A stretch of 12,130 nt of DNA from the NCBI GenBank assembly GCA_024277955.1, contig JAJRUE010000081.1:1-12130 (forward strand). Direction: 5' to 3'. A program made the position numbers and the translations under genes. Each line of letters opens with the position of its first letter. Positions within the stretch are counted from its first letter, which is position 1. This document shows positions 1 to 6,803 of this stretch, piece after piece. The notes beneath the pieces were generated by a model. It was given only the letters and a program-made list of their open reading frames with translations, searched no databases and was not told where the DNA came from. This DNA is from Alphaproteobacteria bacterium. GTDB taxonomy: Bacteria; Pseudomonadota; Alphaproteobacteria; Rhodobacterales; Rhodobacteraceae.

Positions 1-9
1 CGACGTGCT

Positions 10-1290
10 CTAGGCCCGCGTGGCGCCCTCGCCTTCCACCAGGTATTTGAAACTGGTCAGCTGTTCCGCCCCCACCGGGCCACGGGCGTGCATCTTGCCG
101 GTGGCGATGCCGATTTCCGCGCCCATGCCGAACTCGCCTCCATCGGCGAACTGGGTCGAGGCGTTGCGCATCAGGATGGCGCTGTCGAGCCGTTCGAAGA
201 ACCGGGCGGCGGCGGCATCGTCCTCGGTCATGATCGCGTCGGTGTGGGACGAGCCGTAGCGGCGGATATGGTCCATGGCCGCGTCCTGGTCCGGCACGAT
301 CCTTGCCGCGATATCCATGTCGAGATATTCGCGGCCCCAGTCGTCATCGCCGGCCGGCACGGTGCCCGGCAGGTGCTGCAGCCCATCGCCCGCATGCACG
401 GTGACGCCGGCCTCGGCCAGCGCGCCGATCACCACGGCCCCCAGCGTCTCGGCCACATCGGCGTGGATCAGCAGGCACTCGGCGGCGCCGCAGATGCCGG
501 GGCGGCGGGTTTTCGCGTTCAGCACCACGGCCAGCGTTTTCGCAGGATCCGCCGCCTTGTCGATGTAGATATGCACGATGCCTTCGAGATGCGCGAAAAC
601 CGGCACCCGGGCTTCGCGCTGCACCAGCCCCACCAGCCCCTTGCCGCCGCGGGGCACGATCACGTCGATGGTTTCGGTCATTCTAAGCATTTCGCTGACC
701 GCTTCGCGCGCGCGCGTCGGCACCCGCTGGATCGCGTCTTCGGGCAGGCCCGCCGCCTGCAGGCCTTCGACCAGGCAGGCATGGATCGCGCCCGAGCTGT
801 GGAAGCTTTCCGACCCACCACGCAGGATCACCGCGTTGCCGGCCTTGAGGCAGAGCGCGCCGGCGTCGGCGGTGACGTTGGGGCGGCTTTCGTAGACCAC
901 GCCGATGACGCCCAGCGGCGTGCGCACCCGGCGGATGTGCAGCCCCGAGGGCATGCTCCATTCCTTGAGGGTTTCGCCCACCGGGTCGGGCTGGGCGGCG
1001 ATGGCGCTGAGCCCAGCGATGATGCCGTCGATGCGGGCATCGTCCAGCATCAGGCGATCGAGCATGGCGGTGCCGAGGCCCTTGTCGCGGGCGAAGTCCA
1101 TGTCGCGCGCGTTGGCGGCGATGATCTCGGCCCGGCGGGCGTCCACGGCGGCGGCGGCGGCGCTCAGCGCCTGGGTCTTGGCGCTTGCCGGGGCGAAGGC
1201 GAGCGATGCGGCGGCGGCTTTCGCGCGGTGTCCTATCTCGGCCATCAGGGCGGGGATGTTGGCGGCGGGCTTGGCGGTATCTTTCATCAT
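10..1290 (-). CDS. proA: Glutamate-5-semialdehyde dehydrogenase (gamma-glutamyl phosphate reductase)
   Basis: ProA reduces gamma-glutamyl phosphate to glutamate-5-semialdehyde with NADPH in the cytoplasm, the second step of proline synthesis from glutamate. The 426-residue protein is close to the family's usual length of about 417. It shows YESRPN (133-138), PRGGKGL (213-219), the catalytic-cysteine region GICGAAE with Cys267, STQFADGGEFG near 378-388 and the family C-terminal motif HARGPVG (401-407). The reading frame stays open back to 1380, but that extension would run through the proB-proA spacer and over the end of proB. The paired ATG codons at 1290 and 1287 follow an AAAGG ribosome site and match the family start; either could be used. 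It lies 73 bases after proB in the same direction, so co-transcription is likely. Stop TAG is at 10-12, so the gene is complete. Confidence 0.97.
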   Translation of the reverse strand: MMKDTAKPAANIPALMAEIGHRAKAAAASLAFAPASAKTQALSAAAAAVDARRAEIIAANARDMDFARDKGLGTAMLDRLMLDDARIDGIIAGLSAIAAQPDPVGETLKEWSMPSGLHIRRVRTPLGVIGVVYESRPNVTADAGALCLKAGNAVILRGGSESFHSSGAIHACLVEGLQAAGLPEDAIQRVPTRAREAVSEMLRMTETIDVIVPRGGKGLVGLVQREARVPVFAHLEGIVHIYIDKAADPAKTLAVVLNAKTRRPGICGAAECLLIHADVAETLGAVVIGALAEAGVTVHAGDGLQHLPGTVPAGDDDWGREYLDMDIAARIVPDQDAAMDHIRRYGSSHTDAIMTEDDAAAARFFERLDSAILMRNASTQFADGGEFGMGAEIGIATGKMHARGPVGAEQLTSFKYLVEGEGATRA

Positions 1291-1363
1291 GCGGGCCTTT
1301 GGGCTGGGTGGCTGGGGCGGATGCCTCCGGCGGGGATATTTATGGACAGAAGAAACGGGCGGG
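1291..1363 (-). other. proB-proA spacer with an A/T-rich block next to a GCCGGAGG motif
   Basis: This 73-base spacer separates proB from proA. On the coding strand it holds an A/T-rich block (CATAAATATCCCC) followed at once by GCCGGAGGC, then the proA ribosome site AAAGG. No U-tract terminator is visible, so readthrough into proA is expected. The A/T-rich block is unusual for this GC-rich DNA and resembles a motif I remember as common between genes in Rhodobacteraceae. That recollection is not proven by this window, which holds one copy. Confidence 0.4.
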
Positions 1364-2464
1364 TCAAAGGGCCATGTCATCGCGGTGAATGAGGGCGGCG
1401 CGGCCCGGGTAGCCCAGGAGCGGTTCGATTTCGCCCGAGCGGTGGCCGGCGATGACCCGGGCCTCTTGCGCGGTGTAGCGGGTGAGCCCCTGGCCGAGGC
1501 GGGCGCCGTCGGGGGCGAGGATCGCTACCGGGTCGCCGCGATTGAAAGCGCCGGTCACGGATTTCACGCCGGCGGGCAGCAGCGATTTGCCCTGGGTGAG
1601 GGCGCGCGCAGCACCTTCGTCGACGGTCAGTTCGCCACGCGGTTTCATCGCCGAGATCCAGCGTTTGCGGGCGGTCTGCGGGTCGCCCTTGGGGGTGAAC
1701 CAGGTGGCCGGCGCGCCGTTTGCGAGCGCGCTGACCGGGTGGTCGCGCTGGCCATCGGCGATCGCCATGGCGCAGCCCGCGCCGGTGGCGGTTTTCGCGG
1801 CCCACAGTTTTGTCTTCATGCCGCCTTTCGACAGGCCCGAGCCGGCGTCGCCCGCCATTGCCTCGATTTCCGGGGTGATGGCGTCGATCACCTCGTAGCG
1901 GGTGGCGCTGGCGTCGGTCTGCGGGTTGGCGCTGTAAAACCCGTCCACATCCGACAGCAGCACCAGCGTATCGGCGCCGATGGTCACCGCGATCTGGGCC
2001 GCCAGCCGGTCGTTGTCGCCGTAGCGGATTTCGTCGGTGGCGATGGTATCGTTTTCGTTGACGATCGGCACGACGCCCAGCGACAGCAGCTGTTCGAGCG
2101 TCGCGCGCGAGTTCAGGTAGCGCCGCCGGTCGGCGCTGTCTTCCAGCGTCACCAGCACCTGCGCCGTGGTGAGGCCGTGCGGCGCCAGCGCGGTTTCATA
2201 GGCGCGCGCCAGCCGGATCTGCCCCACCGCCGCCGCCGCCTGCGATTGTTCCAGCGCAAGGTCGTGGGCGTCCAGCCCAAGGGCCGCGCGCCCCAGCGCG
2301 ATCGAGCCCGAGGACACCAGCACCACATCCGCGCCGCGCCGTTTGAGCGCCGCGATGTCCTTGGCCAGCGAGTTCAGCCAGCCCTCGCGCAGCGCGCCCC
2401 CTTCGACCAGCAGCGACGAGCCGATCTTGATCACCAGCCGTTTTGCATCGCTCAGGGCTGCCAC
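1364..2464 (-). CDS. proB: Glutamate 5-kinase with C-terminal PUA domain
   Basis: ProB phosphorylates L-glutamate to gamma-glutamyl phosphate, the committed and normally proline-inhibited step of proline synthesis. At 366 residues it has the full AAK-kinase plus PUA architecture seen in E. coli ProB (367). Kinase motifs visible are KIGSS (13-17), SSGS (51-54), VNENDT (135-140), YGDND (148-152), SDVDG (171-175) and the glycine/lysine loop GLSKGGMKTK (210-219). The PUA domain covers about 278-360. The start is GTG, lying 13 bases inside the 3' end of obgE, with AGAGG upstream. The overlap suggests translational coupling to obgE. proA follows after a 73-base spacer. Confidence 0.97.
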   Translation of the reverse strand: MAALSDAKRLVIKIGSSLLVEGGALREGWLNSLAKDIAALKRRGADVVLVSSGSIALGRAALGLDAHDLALEQSQAAAAVGQIRLARAYETALAPHGLTTAQVLVTLEDSADRRRYLNSRATLEQLLSLGVVPIVNENDTIATDEIRYGDNDRLAAQIAVTIGADTLVLLSDVDGFYSANPQTDASATRYEVIDAITPEIEAMAGDAGSGLSKGGMKTKLWAAKTATGAGCAMAIADGQRDHPVSALANGAPATWFTPKGDPQTARKRWISAMKPRGELTVDEGAARALTQGKSLLPAGVKSVTGAFNRGDPVAILAPDGARLGQGLTRYTAQEARVIAGHRSGEIEPLLGYPGRAALIHRDDMAL

Positions 2465-3489
2465 GGTTCTTCCACCTCTTGCGATTTGCGCGCCCGCAGG
2501 CGGTTCGCGTCGATGTTGCGGCGCAATTCGCGCAGCACCTCGGTGGTGCCTTCGTGGGTGGCGCCGGACATGGCCATCACCTTGCCGCCGGACGCGGCCT
2601 CGAGGGCGGCGCGCTTTTCGGCGCGCGCATCCTCATCCAGCGCGTCGATCTTGTTGAGCACGGTGACGCGCGGCTTGTCGGCCAGCCCGCCGCCGTAGGC
2701 CTGAAGCTCGCCGATGATGGCGCTGTAGTCGGCGACCACGTCTTCGCTGGTGCCGTCGATCAGGTGCAAGAGCACGGCGGAACGTTCGACGTGGCCGAGG
2801 AACAGATCACCCAGCCCCTTGCCTTCGGAGGCGCCGGCAATCAGGCCCGGAATGTCGGCGACCACGAATTCCACGTCATCGACCCCCACCACCCCGAGGT
2901 TGGGCACCAGCGTCGTGAACGGGTAGTCCGCCACCTTGGGCCGCGCGTTCGACGTGGCGGCGAGGAAGGTCGATTTCCCGGCATTGGGCAGGCCCAGCAG
3001 GCCCACGTCGGCGATCAGTTTCAGCCGCAGCCAGAGCGTGCGTTCGACCCCCTCCTGCCCCGGGTTGGCGCGGCGCGGGGCGCGGTTGGTCGAGCTTTTG
3101 AAATGCAGGTTCCCCCAGCCGCCGTTGCCGCCCCTGGCCAGCAGCACCCGCTGGCCCGGTTCGGTCAGATCGGCGATAACGGTTTCCTGGTCTTCGTCGA
3201 GGATCTCGGTGCCTACGGGCACGCGCAGCACGATGTCGTCGCCATCGGCGCCGGTGCGCTGGCTGCCCATGCCGGCCTGGCCGTTACGCGCAAAGAAATG
3301 CTGCTGGTAGCGAAAGTCGATCAGCGTATTCAGCCCGTCCACCGCCTCGGCCCTGACATCACCGCCCTTGCCGCCGTCGCCGCCGTTGGGACCGCCATAT
3401 TCGATGTATTTTTCGCGCCGGAAACTGACGCAGCCGGCCCCGCCGCCGCCAGAGCGGATATAGACCTTGGCAAGATCGAGAAATTTCAT
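2452..3489 (-). CDS. obgE: Obg-family GTPase (ObgE/CgtA)
   Basis: Obg is an essential GTPase that binds the pre-50S ribosomal particle and links ribosome maturation to growth state and (p)ppGpp. The 345-residue protein has the glycine-rich Obg fold over about 1-158 (SGGGGAGCVSFRREK, PNGGDGGKGGDV). The G domain carries P-loop GLPNAGKST (166-174), switch DYPFTT (189-194), DIPGL (212-216), NKID (279-282) and SGAT (308-311). It ends soon after the G domain and lacks the long acidic C-terminal tail of the E. coli protein (390). Its ATG overlaps the stop of the upstream double-GNAT gene as ATGA, and its end overlaps proB by 13 bases. An obg-proBA order is common in alphaproteobacteria. Confidence 0.98.
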   Translation of the reverse strand: MKFLDLAKVYIRSGGGGAGCVSFRREKYIEYGGPNGGDGGKGGDVRAEAVDGLNTLIDFRYQQHFFARNGQAGMGSQRTGADGDDIVLRVPVGTEILDEDQETVIADLTEPGQRVLLARGGNGGWGNLHFKSSTNRAPRRANPGQEGVERTLWLRLKLIADVGLLGLPNAGKSTFLAATSNARPKVADYPFTTLVPNLGVVGVDDVEFVVADIPGLIAGASEGKGLGDLFLGHVERSAVLLHLIDGTSEDVVADYSAIIGELQAYGGGLADKPRVTVLNKIDALDEDARAEKRAALEAASGGKVMAMSGATHEGTTEVLRELRRNIDANRLRARKSQEVEEPWQP

Positions 3490-4511
3490 GTGGCAGCCTC
3501 GAATTGGGTTCGTGTCAGGCGATAGAGGTATTCGCGCGTTTCCTCAAGCCTTGCCAGCGATTTGCATCTGCCCGCGCCCGTGCGCCGGAACCCCAGTTTT
3601 TCCAGCACGCGCTGACTGGCGGGGTTGTCGGCCATGGCGCCGGCGGCGATTTCGCCCAGACCGTAGGCGGCAAAGGCCCAGCCGAGGAAAGCGCGTATCG
3701 CTTCGGTGGCGTAGCCGTTGCCCCAGTGGCGCGGGTCGAGGAAATACATGGTCGAGACCGGATCGCCGCCGATCCCGAGGTTGCCGATCAGCGCGCCGTC
3801 CCCGGCGAACACGCCCAGGCAGAAGCCGGGTTGGCCGCGATAGGCGCGGGTGGCGATCCAGTTGGCGGCCTGGGCCTGGCTCAGCGGATGCGGCAGGCTG
3901 GCCATCATCCGGGCGATGCTTTCGTGGTTGGCGATGGCGCGAAAGGCGGGCGCGTCGGCGGGCGTGTAGGGGCGGATCAGGAGGCGCGCGGTTTCGATGC
4001 GCAGCGGGTTCTGGGCCAGCCAACGCGCGCGGCACAGCGCGAATTGGGTGATCGGCAGGGTGCGGCGCTGGGCAGCGTTGGCATGCTCGCCGCGGCCGGT
4101 TTCGGCAAAGCCCAGCTTTTCCAGCACCCGGGCGGATGCCGTGTTGCCGTCAAAGACGCTGGCCTTGATCTGCGACCAGTCGTGGCGGTGAAAGGCGCGC
4201 GCGACCAGGCCGGCCGCCATTTCGGTGGCGTAGCCCCGGTTCCAGTGGTCGCAGGCAAGGGCAAAACCGATCTCGCCATCGATCAGCCCCATGGCCCCGA
4301 CCAGCACGTCCTGGCGCCAGATCAGCCCGGCAAACCCCTGCGCGGGCGGCACCGGATCGCAGCGGCGGCGCACCAGTTCCGCGTCGGGCGGGTGCGGCCA
4401 GGTGGCGGTCCATTTGACCACCTCGAAATCCGAGACCAGCCGCAGGTAGGCGTCGAAATCCCCGGGGGCCGGCAGGCGCCAGCGCAGGCGCGCTGTACGA
4501 AGCTCATCCAT
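3486..4511 (-). CDS. Double-domain GNAT N-acetyltransferase (RimJ/RimL type)
   Basis: This 341-residue protein is two GNAT acetyltransferase domains in tandem. Domain 1 (about 5-165) has the acetyl-CoA-binding segment HWNRGYATEM (89-98) and NTASARVLEKLGF (123-135). Domain 2 (about 170-335) has HWGNGYATEA (262-271) and NPASQRVLEKLGF (296-308). The near-identical motifs point to internal duplication, or to fusion of two neighbouring genes of this kind. Both domains keep the acetyl-CoA motif, so both may be active. RimJ/RimL-like members acetylate protein N-termini or small molecules, and the substrate here cannot be told. The gene overlaps the preceding GNAT gene by 8 bases and obgE by 4 (ATGA), which ties it to the obgE-proBA unit. 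Confidence 0.9.
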   Translation of the reverse strand: MDELRTARLRWRLPAPGDFDAYLRLVSDFEVVKWTATWPHPPDAELVRRRCDPVPPAQGFAGLIWRQDVLVGAMGLIDGEIGFALACDHWNRGYATEMAAGLVARAFHRHDWSQIKASVFDGNTASARVLEKLGFAETGRGEHANAAQRRTLPITQFALCRARWLAQNPLRIETARLLIRPYTPADAPAFRAIANHESIARMMASLPHPLSQAQAANWIATRAYRGQPGFCLGVFAGDGALIGNLGIGGDPVSTMYFLDPRHWGNGYATEAIRAFLGWAFAAYGLGEIAAGAMADNPASQRVLEKLGFRRTGAGRCKSLARLEETREYLYRLTRTQFEAAT

Positions 4512-5184
4512 GGCGGGCCTCCCAGGCGGCGCGGGTCAGCACCATGCGCTGCAGTTCCACCGTTCGCCCGAGCGCGCGGGCGTGGACCTGTTCGGTGCCG
4601 GCGGGGGTGAAGCCGAGCTTTTGCAGAATCCGGGCCGAGGCGGCGTTGTCGAGGAAATGGCCCGAGGTGAGGGTTTCCTTTGGCCCGCCGCGCGCGTCCC
4701 GACCAGAGGCCTGCGCCTCCTGCCTGCGACCCGGCCGGAAAGCCGTTCCGCCCGGCGGCAGCGCCGGGCAGCGCCCGGCCGCCCCCACGGGCGGGCGCTT
4801 CTCGCCCCCCCGCGGCCGGGTGCTGCCCTCAGCCCACTGCTCGGTTGGTTCAGTTTCTTGCGAGCCAGAAAACCACGCCTCCACCAGCGCCGCCGCTGCC
4901 TCGCTCATGTAGCCGTGGCCCCAGAACGGGCGGCCCAGCCAGTAGCCAAGTCCGCCGCTGATGCCGACAACACCGATCAGCTCGCCCGCCAGCGTGATCG
5001 CCCGGTCCCACGGCCCGGCGATCTCGCGCACGAAGGTTTCGCCGTCGGCCAGCGTATAGGGGTGCGGCACCACCGTCAGCCATCGCGCCACCTCGTAGTC
5101 GCCGATCAGCGGCACCAGCGCCGGCGCATCGGCCAGCGCCAGCGGGCGCAGCAGCAGGCGGTCGGTCTTGATTTCCAGGCTCAT
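4504..5184 (-). CDS. GNAT N-acetyltransferase with a 60-residue in-frame insertion
   Basis: A RimJ/RimL-type GNAT domain is clear at both ends of this 226-residue protein: ETKTDRLLLRPL-like start (residues 4-15), acetyl-CoA segment FWGHGYMSEA (87-96), then DNAASARILQKLGF (179-192). Between them, residues about 110-169 are an Arg/Gly/Pro-rich stretch unlike any GNAT fold element. The DNA for it is a 180-bp GC-rich insert flanked by a repeated GAAAC (residues QET and KET). Removing exactly 60 codons leaves a standard 166-residue GNAT with GSQETLTSG at the join. The insert lies between the acetyl-CoA helix and the next strand. The protein may tolerate it as an extruded loop or may be inactive, although the frame is preserved. 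The start ATG has GGAGAGG four bases upstream. The gene is the first after the terminator at 5267-5293. Confidence 0.85.
   Translation of the reverse strand: MSLEIKTDRLLLRPLALADAPALVPLIGDYEVARWLTVVPHPYTLADGETFVREIAGPWDRAITLAGELIGVVGISGGLGYWLGRPFWGHGYMSEAAAALVEAWFSGSQETEPTEQWAEGSTRPRGGEKRPPVGAAGRCPALPPGGTAFRPGRRQEAQASGRDARGGPKETLTSGHFLDNAASARILQKLGFTPAGTEQVHARALGRTVELQRMVLTRAAWEARHG
4673..4857. repeat. 180-bp GC-rich palindrome-containing insertion inside the GNAT gene
   Basis: A foreign-looking block sits inside the acetyltransferase frame. Its boundaries are marked by a direct repeat GTTTC (plus strand) at 4673-4677 and 4853-4857, exactly 180 bases apart. Inside are the perfect stem GCCGGGC/GCCCGGC with a 3-base loop (4763-4779), CGGAA/TTCCG near 4737-4749, and GGGCG/CGCCC around 4793-4808. 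No transposase is encoded. It looks like a small non-autonomous palindromic repeat that entered a gene in frame, comparable in concept to the palindromic elements found within Rickettsia proteins. Whether other copies exist in the genome cannot be seen here. Confidence 0.6.
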
Positions 5185-5215
5185 GTCGCCTCTCCATGCC
5201 CCGAATGCTGCCGAT

Positions 5216-5232
5216 CCCCCCAGACCGGGGGG
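5216..5232 (-). other. Hairpin in the leader of the GNAT-obgE-proBA unit
   Basis: A perfect C6/G6 stem with a 5-base loop lies about 32 bases before the ATG at 5184. On the transcribed strand no U-run follows, so it is not a standard terminator. It could stabilise or process the message after the terminator just upstream. No convincing promoter was found in the 117-base gap, so downstream genes may depend on readthrough or on a promoter I could not recognise. Confidence 0.35.
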
Positions 5233-5266
5233 CCGGACGCGCCGGGTTTTAGGGGCAGGAAAAGGC

Positions 5267-5293
5267 GGCGGTCCGGGGTGATGACGGACCGCC
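5267..5293 (-). terminator. Rho-independent terminator after the LysE-GNAT pair
   Basis: On the minus strand a perfect 9-bp stem GGCGGTCCG/CGGACCGCC with a 9-base loop is followed by GCCTTTTCC. It begins about 9 bases beyond the GNAT stop codon (5302-5304). The U-run is short but of a type usual in GC-rich alphaproteobacteria. Confidence 0.75.
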
Positions 5294-5301
5294 CGAAGGG
5301 C

Positions 5302-5844
5302 TCAGTCCGCCAGTTTCTTGACGTAGGTCCAGGTTGGCACGTTCACGCCGCGGGCCACCGAAAAGGCTTCGGCATCGCCAAGGTATTCAAAGCCCGCGTT
5401 GGTCACCACCCGCGCCGAGGCCGGGTTGTCCTGGAACACCTCGGCGAACATGGTGCGCGCGCCATGCGGGTTGGCCTTGATCATCGCACGCACCGCTTCC
5501 GAGGCCAGCCCGGTGTTCCAGAAGGCAGGCGCCACCCAGAAATTGATCTCGGACTGATCGCGGTCCATGCGGGTCAGCCAGACCACGCCCAGCACCTCGG
5601 CCAGACCCGATGCGCTGCCGTCCATCACCCAGATGTCGTCGGTGCGCTCGTCGCGCTGGGCGCGGGCGATGAAGGCTTCGGTCGCGCCGGGCGGCAGGGG
5701 GTGCGCAATCGCACGGGTCGCGCGCGCCACCCGTTCATCGCCCATGTGCATTTCCAGCAGCCCCGCGTCGGACTTGCGCACCGGGCGCAGGATGAACCGC
5801 GCGGCTTCGACAAGCGGCTGGTTGGTAATCTGGTCGATAATCAT
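5302..5844 (-). CDS. GNAT family N-acetyltransferase
   Basis: This 180-residue single-domain RimJ/RimL-type acetyltransferase has an N-terminal strand AARFILRPVRKSD (14-26), acetyl-CoA segment FWNTGLASEAVRAM (108-121) and DNPASARVVTNAGF (139-152). Its length is normal for the family. The ATG overlaps the stop of the upstream lysE gene by four bases (ATGA), so the two are probably translated in concert. A terminator follows directly. With the next two genes it forms a run of three GNAT genes and four GNAT domains between rpmA and obgE. The substrate is unknown, and a pairing with an exporter leaves room for acetylation of an amino acid or drug-like molecule, which is inference only. Confidence 0.92.
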   Translation of the reverse strand: MIIDQITNQPLVEAARFILRPVRKSDAGLLEMHMGDERVARATRAIAHPLPPGATEAFIARAQRDERTDDIWVMDGSASGLAEVLGVVWLTRMDRDQSEINFWVAPAFWNTGLASEAVRAMIKANPHGARTMFAEVFQDNPASARVVTNAGFEYLGDAEAFSVARGVNVPTWTYVKKLAD

Positions 5845-6446
5845 GCTTTCCCTCCCAGGAAGAGACCATAGACGACGCTGGCGACCATCAGGCCGGACAG
5901 CGCATACATCAAAAATCTTTCGGCAGGCTTGCCTGCGAATTGTCGCGACAGCATGACACCGCCCGTCGCCCAGAGCGGATGAAACACAACCTGCATCGCC
6001 AGTAGGCAGATGGCTATGATAGCCGTTGCCTGCAAGATCGGGGTGCCCGGCGTCACAAATGTCGTGAAACCGGCAACAATCATCGCCCAGGCCTTGGGAT
6101 TGAGCGGGTGGATGACCAATCCGGCAAGAAAACCGGGGGTTTCACGACCGTCGCCCATGTCGCCAAGGCGCAGATTCGCCCCCCGCCACGCCAGCCAGCC
6201 GATATAACCCAGACACGCGAATTTGAGCGCCGAAAACACCGCCGGAAAGGCCAGCGCCAGTTCCATCAGCCCGAAACCGATCAGCCAGATGGTCAGCTGC
6301 TTGCCCAGGATGACGCCGGCCACGAACGGCCAGACCGCGCCCAGACCGGCGCGCGCACCGGCGGTCAACACCGCCAGATCGGCGGGGCCCGGTGTGGCGA
6401 CCTGGCTGGCGGCATGGGCCGGAAACCCGGTGACGGCGACGCTCAT
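5841..6446 (-). CDS. LysE/RhtB family amino-acid exporter
   Basis: A predicted inner-membrane exporter of 201 residues, near the family's usual 205-210. Family hallmarks are ATPGPADLAVLTAGARAG (17-34) and HPLNPKAWAMIVAGF (113-127), with hydrophobic helices at about 36-60, 65-88, 118-132, 137-160 and 178-197. The ATG at 6446 follows AGGAGA at a good distance; the frame is open further upstream to a TTG at 6506, but that would begin inside the rpmA terminator. Oddly, the segment before TPGP (MSVAVTGFPAHAASQ) is much less hydrophobic than the first helix usual in this family, so the first membrane segment may be weak or altered. Such proteins export lysine, homoserine, threonine or similar; the substrate here is not predictable. 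Confidence 0.88.
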   Translation of the reverse strand: MSVAVTGFPAHAASQVATPGPADLAVLTAGARAGLGAVWPFVAGVILGKQLTIWLIGFGLMELALAFPAVFSALKFACLGYIGWLAWRGANLRLGDMGDGRETPGFLAGLVIHPLNPKAWAMIVAGFTTFVTPGTPILQATAIIAICLLAMQVVFHPLWATGGVMLSRQFAGKPAERFLMYALSGLMVASVVYGLFLGGKA

Positions 6447-6465
6447 GGTGCGTGGCTCTCCTGTG

Positions 6466-6502
6466 AAAACGAATGGGGGACCGGCTTTGCGCCGATCCCC
6501 CA
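6466..6502 (-). terminator. Rho-independent terminator of the rplU-rpmA unit
   Basis: On the minus strand TGGGGGA-U-CGGC pairs with GCCG-G-TCCCCCA, a 12-bp stem with one U-G wobble and a 5-base GCAAA loop, followed by TTCGTTTTC. It lies 25 bases after the rpmA stop and ends about 20 bases before the lysE ATG, so lysE transcription by readthrough must pass it. Confidence 0.85.
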
Positions 6503-6527
6503 CCAAACTTGCTCAGTGATTTTTCGG

Positions 6528-6797
6528 CTACTCGGCGGCCTCCGCTACCGGGAGGACCGAAATGAAGGTGCGCCCCTTGAGGCCCTTGTGAAAGGTCACG
6601 GCGCCTTCGACGGTTGCAAAGATGGTGTGATCCTTGCCCATGCCGACGCCTTCGCCCGGCCACCACTTGGTGCCGCGCTGGCGCACGATGATGTTGCCCG
6701 GGATGGCGCGCTCGCCACCGAACAGCTTGACGCCAAGACGGCGTCCGGCGCTGTCGCGCCCGTTGCGGGATGAACCGCCTGCTTTCTTGTGTGCCAT
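6528..6797 (-). CDS. rpmA: 50S ribosomal protein L27
   Basis: L27 is a small basic protein of the large ribosomal subunit whose N-terminus reaches the peptidyl-transferase centre. The 89-residue sequence begins MAHKKAGGSSRNGRDS and contains the family core GGERAIPGNIIVRQRGTKW and PGEGVGMGKDHTIFA. It starts directly with the AHKKAGG tail and has no cleavable N-terminal extension of the kind known in Firmicutes. The SD sequence AAGGAG lies within the last codons of rplU, and only six bases separate rplU from rpmA, so the two are co-transcribed and probably coupled. Confidence 0.99.
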   Translation of the reverse strand: MAHKKAGGSSRNGRDSAGRRLGVKLFGGERAIPGNIIVRQRGTKWWPGEGVGMGKDHTIFATVEGAVTFHKGLKGRTFISVLPVAEAAE

Positions 6798-6803
6798 CTT
6801 CGG

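Noticed and set aside
1291..1380. N-terminal extension of ProA to the ATG at 1380
   Set aside because: It would encode an Arg/Pro-rich segment overlapping the end of proB and absent from the family. The ATG pair at 1287-1290 with AAAGG fits the usual start.
905..2698. Very long plus-strand open frame opposite proA, proB and obgE
   Set aside because: It is an antisense shadow in GC-rich DNA. The minus-strand genes have complete family motifs, and the shadow's translation is low-complexity Arg/Gly/His-rich with no recognisable domain.
4504..5184. Reading the insertion-bearing GNAT gene as a pseudogene
   Set aside because: The insert is exactly 180 bp and leaves the frame open, and all GNAT motifs on both sides remain intact. 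Loss of function is possible but not shown.
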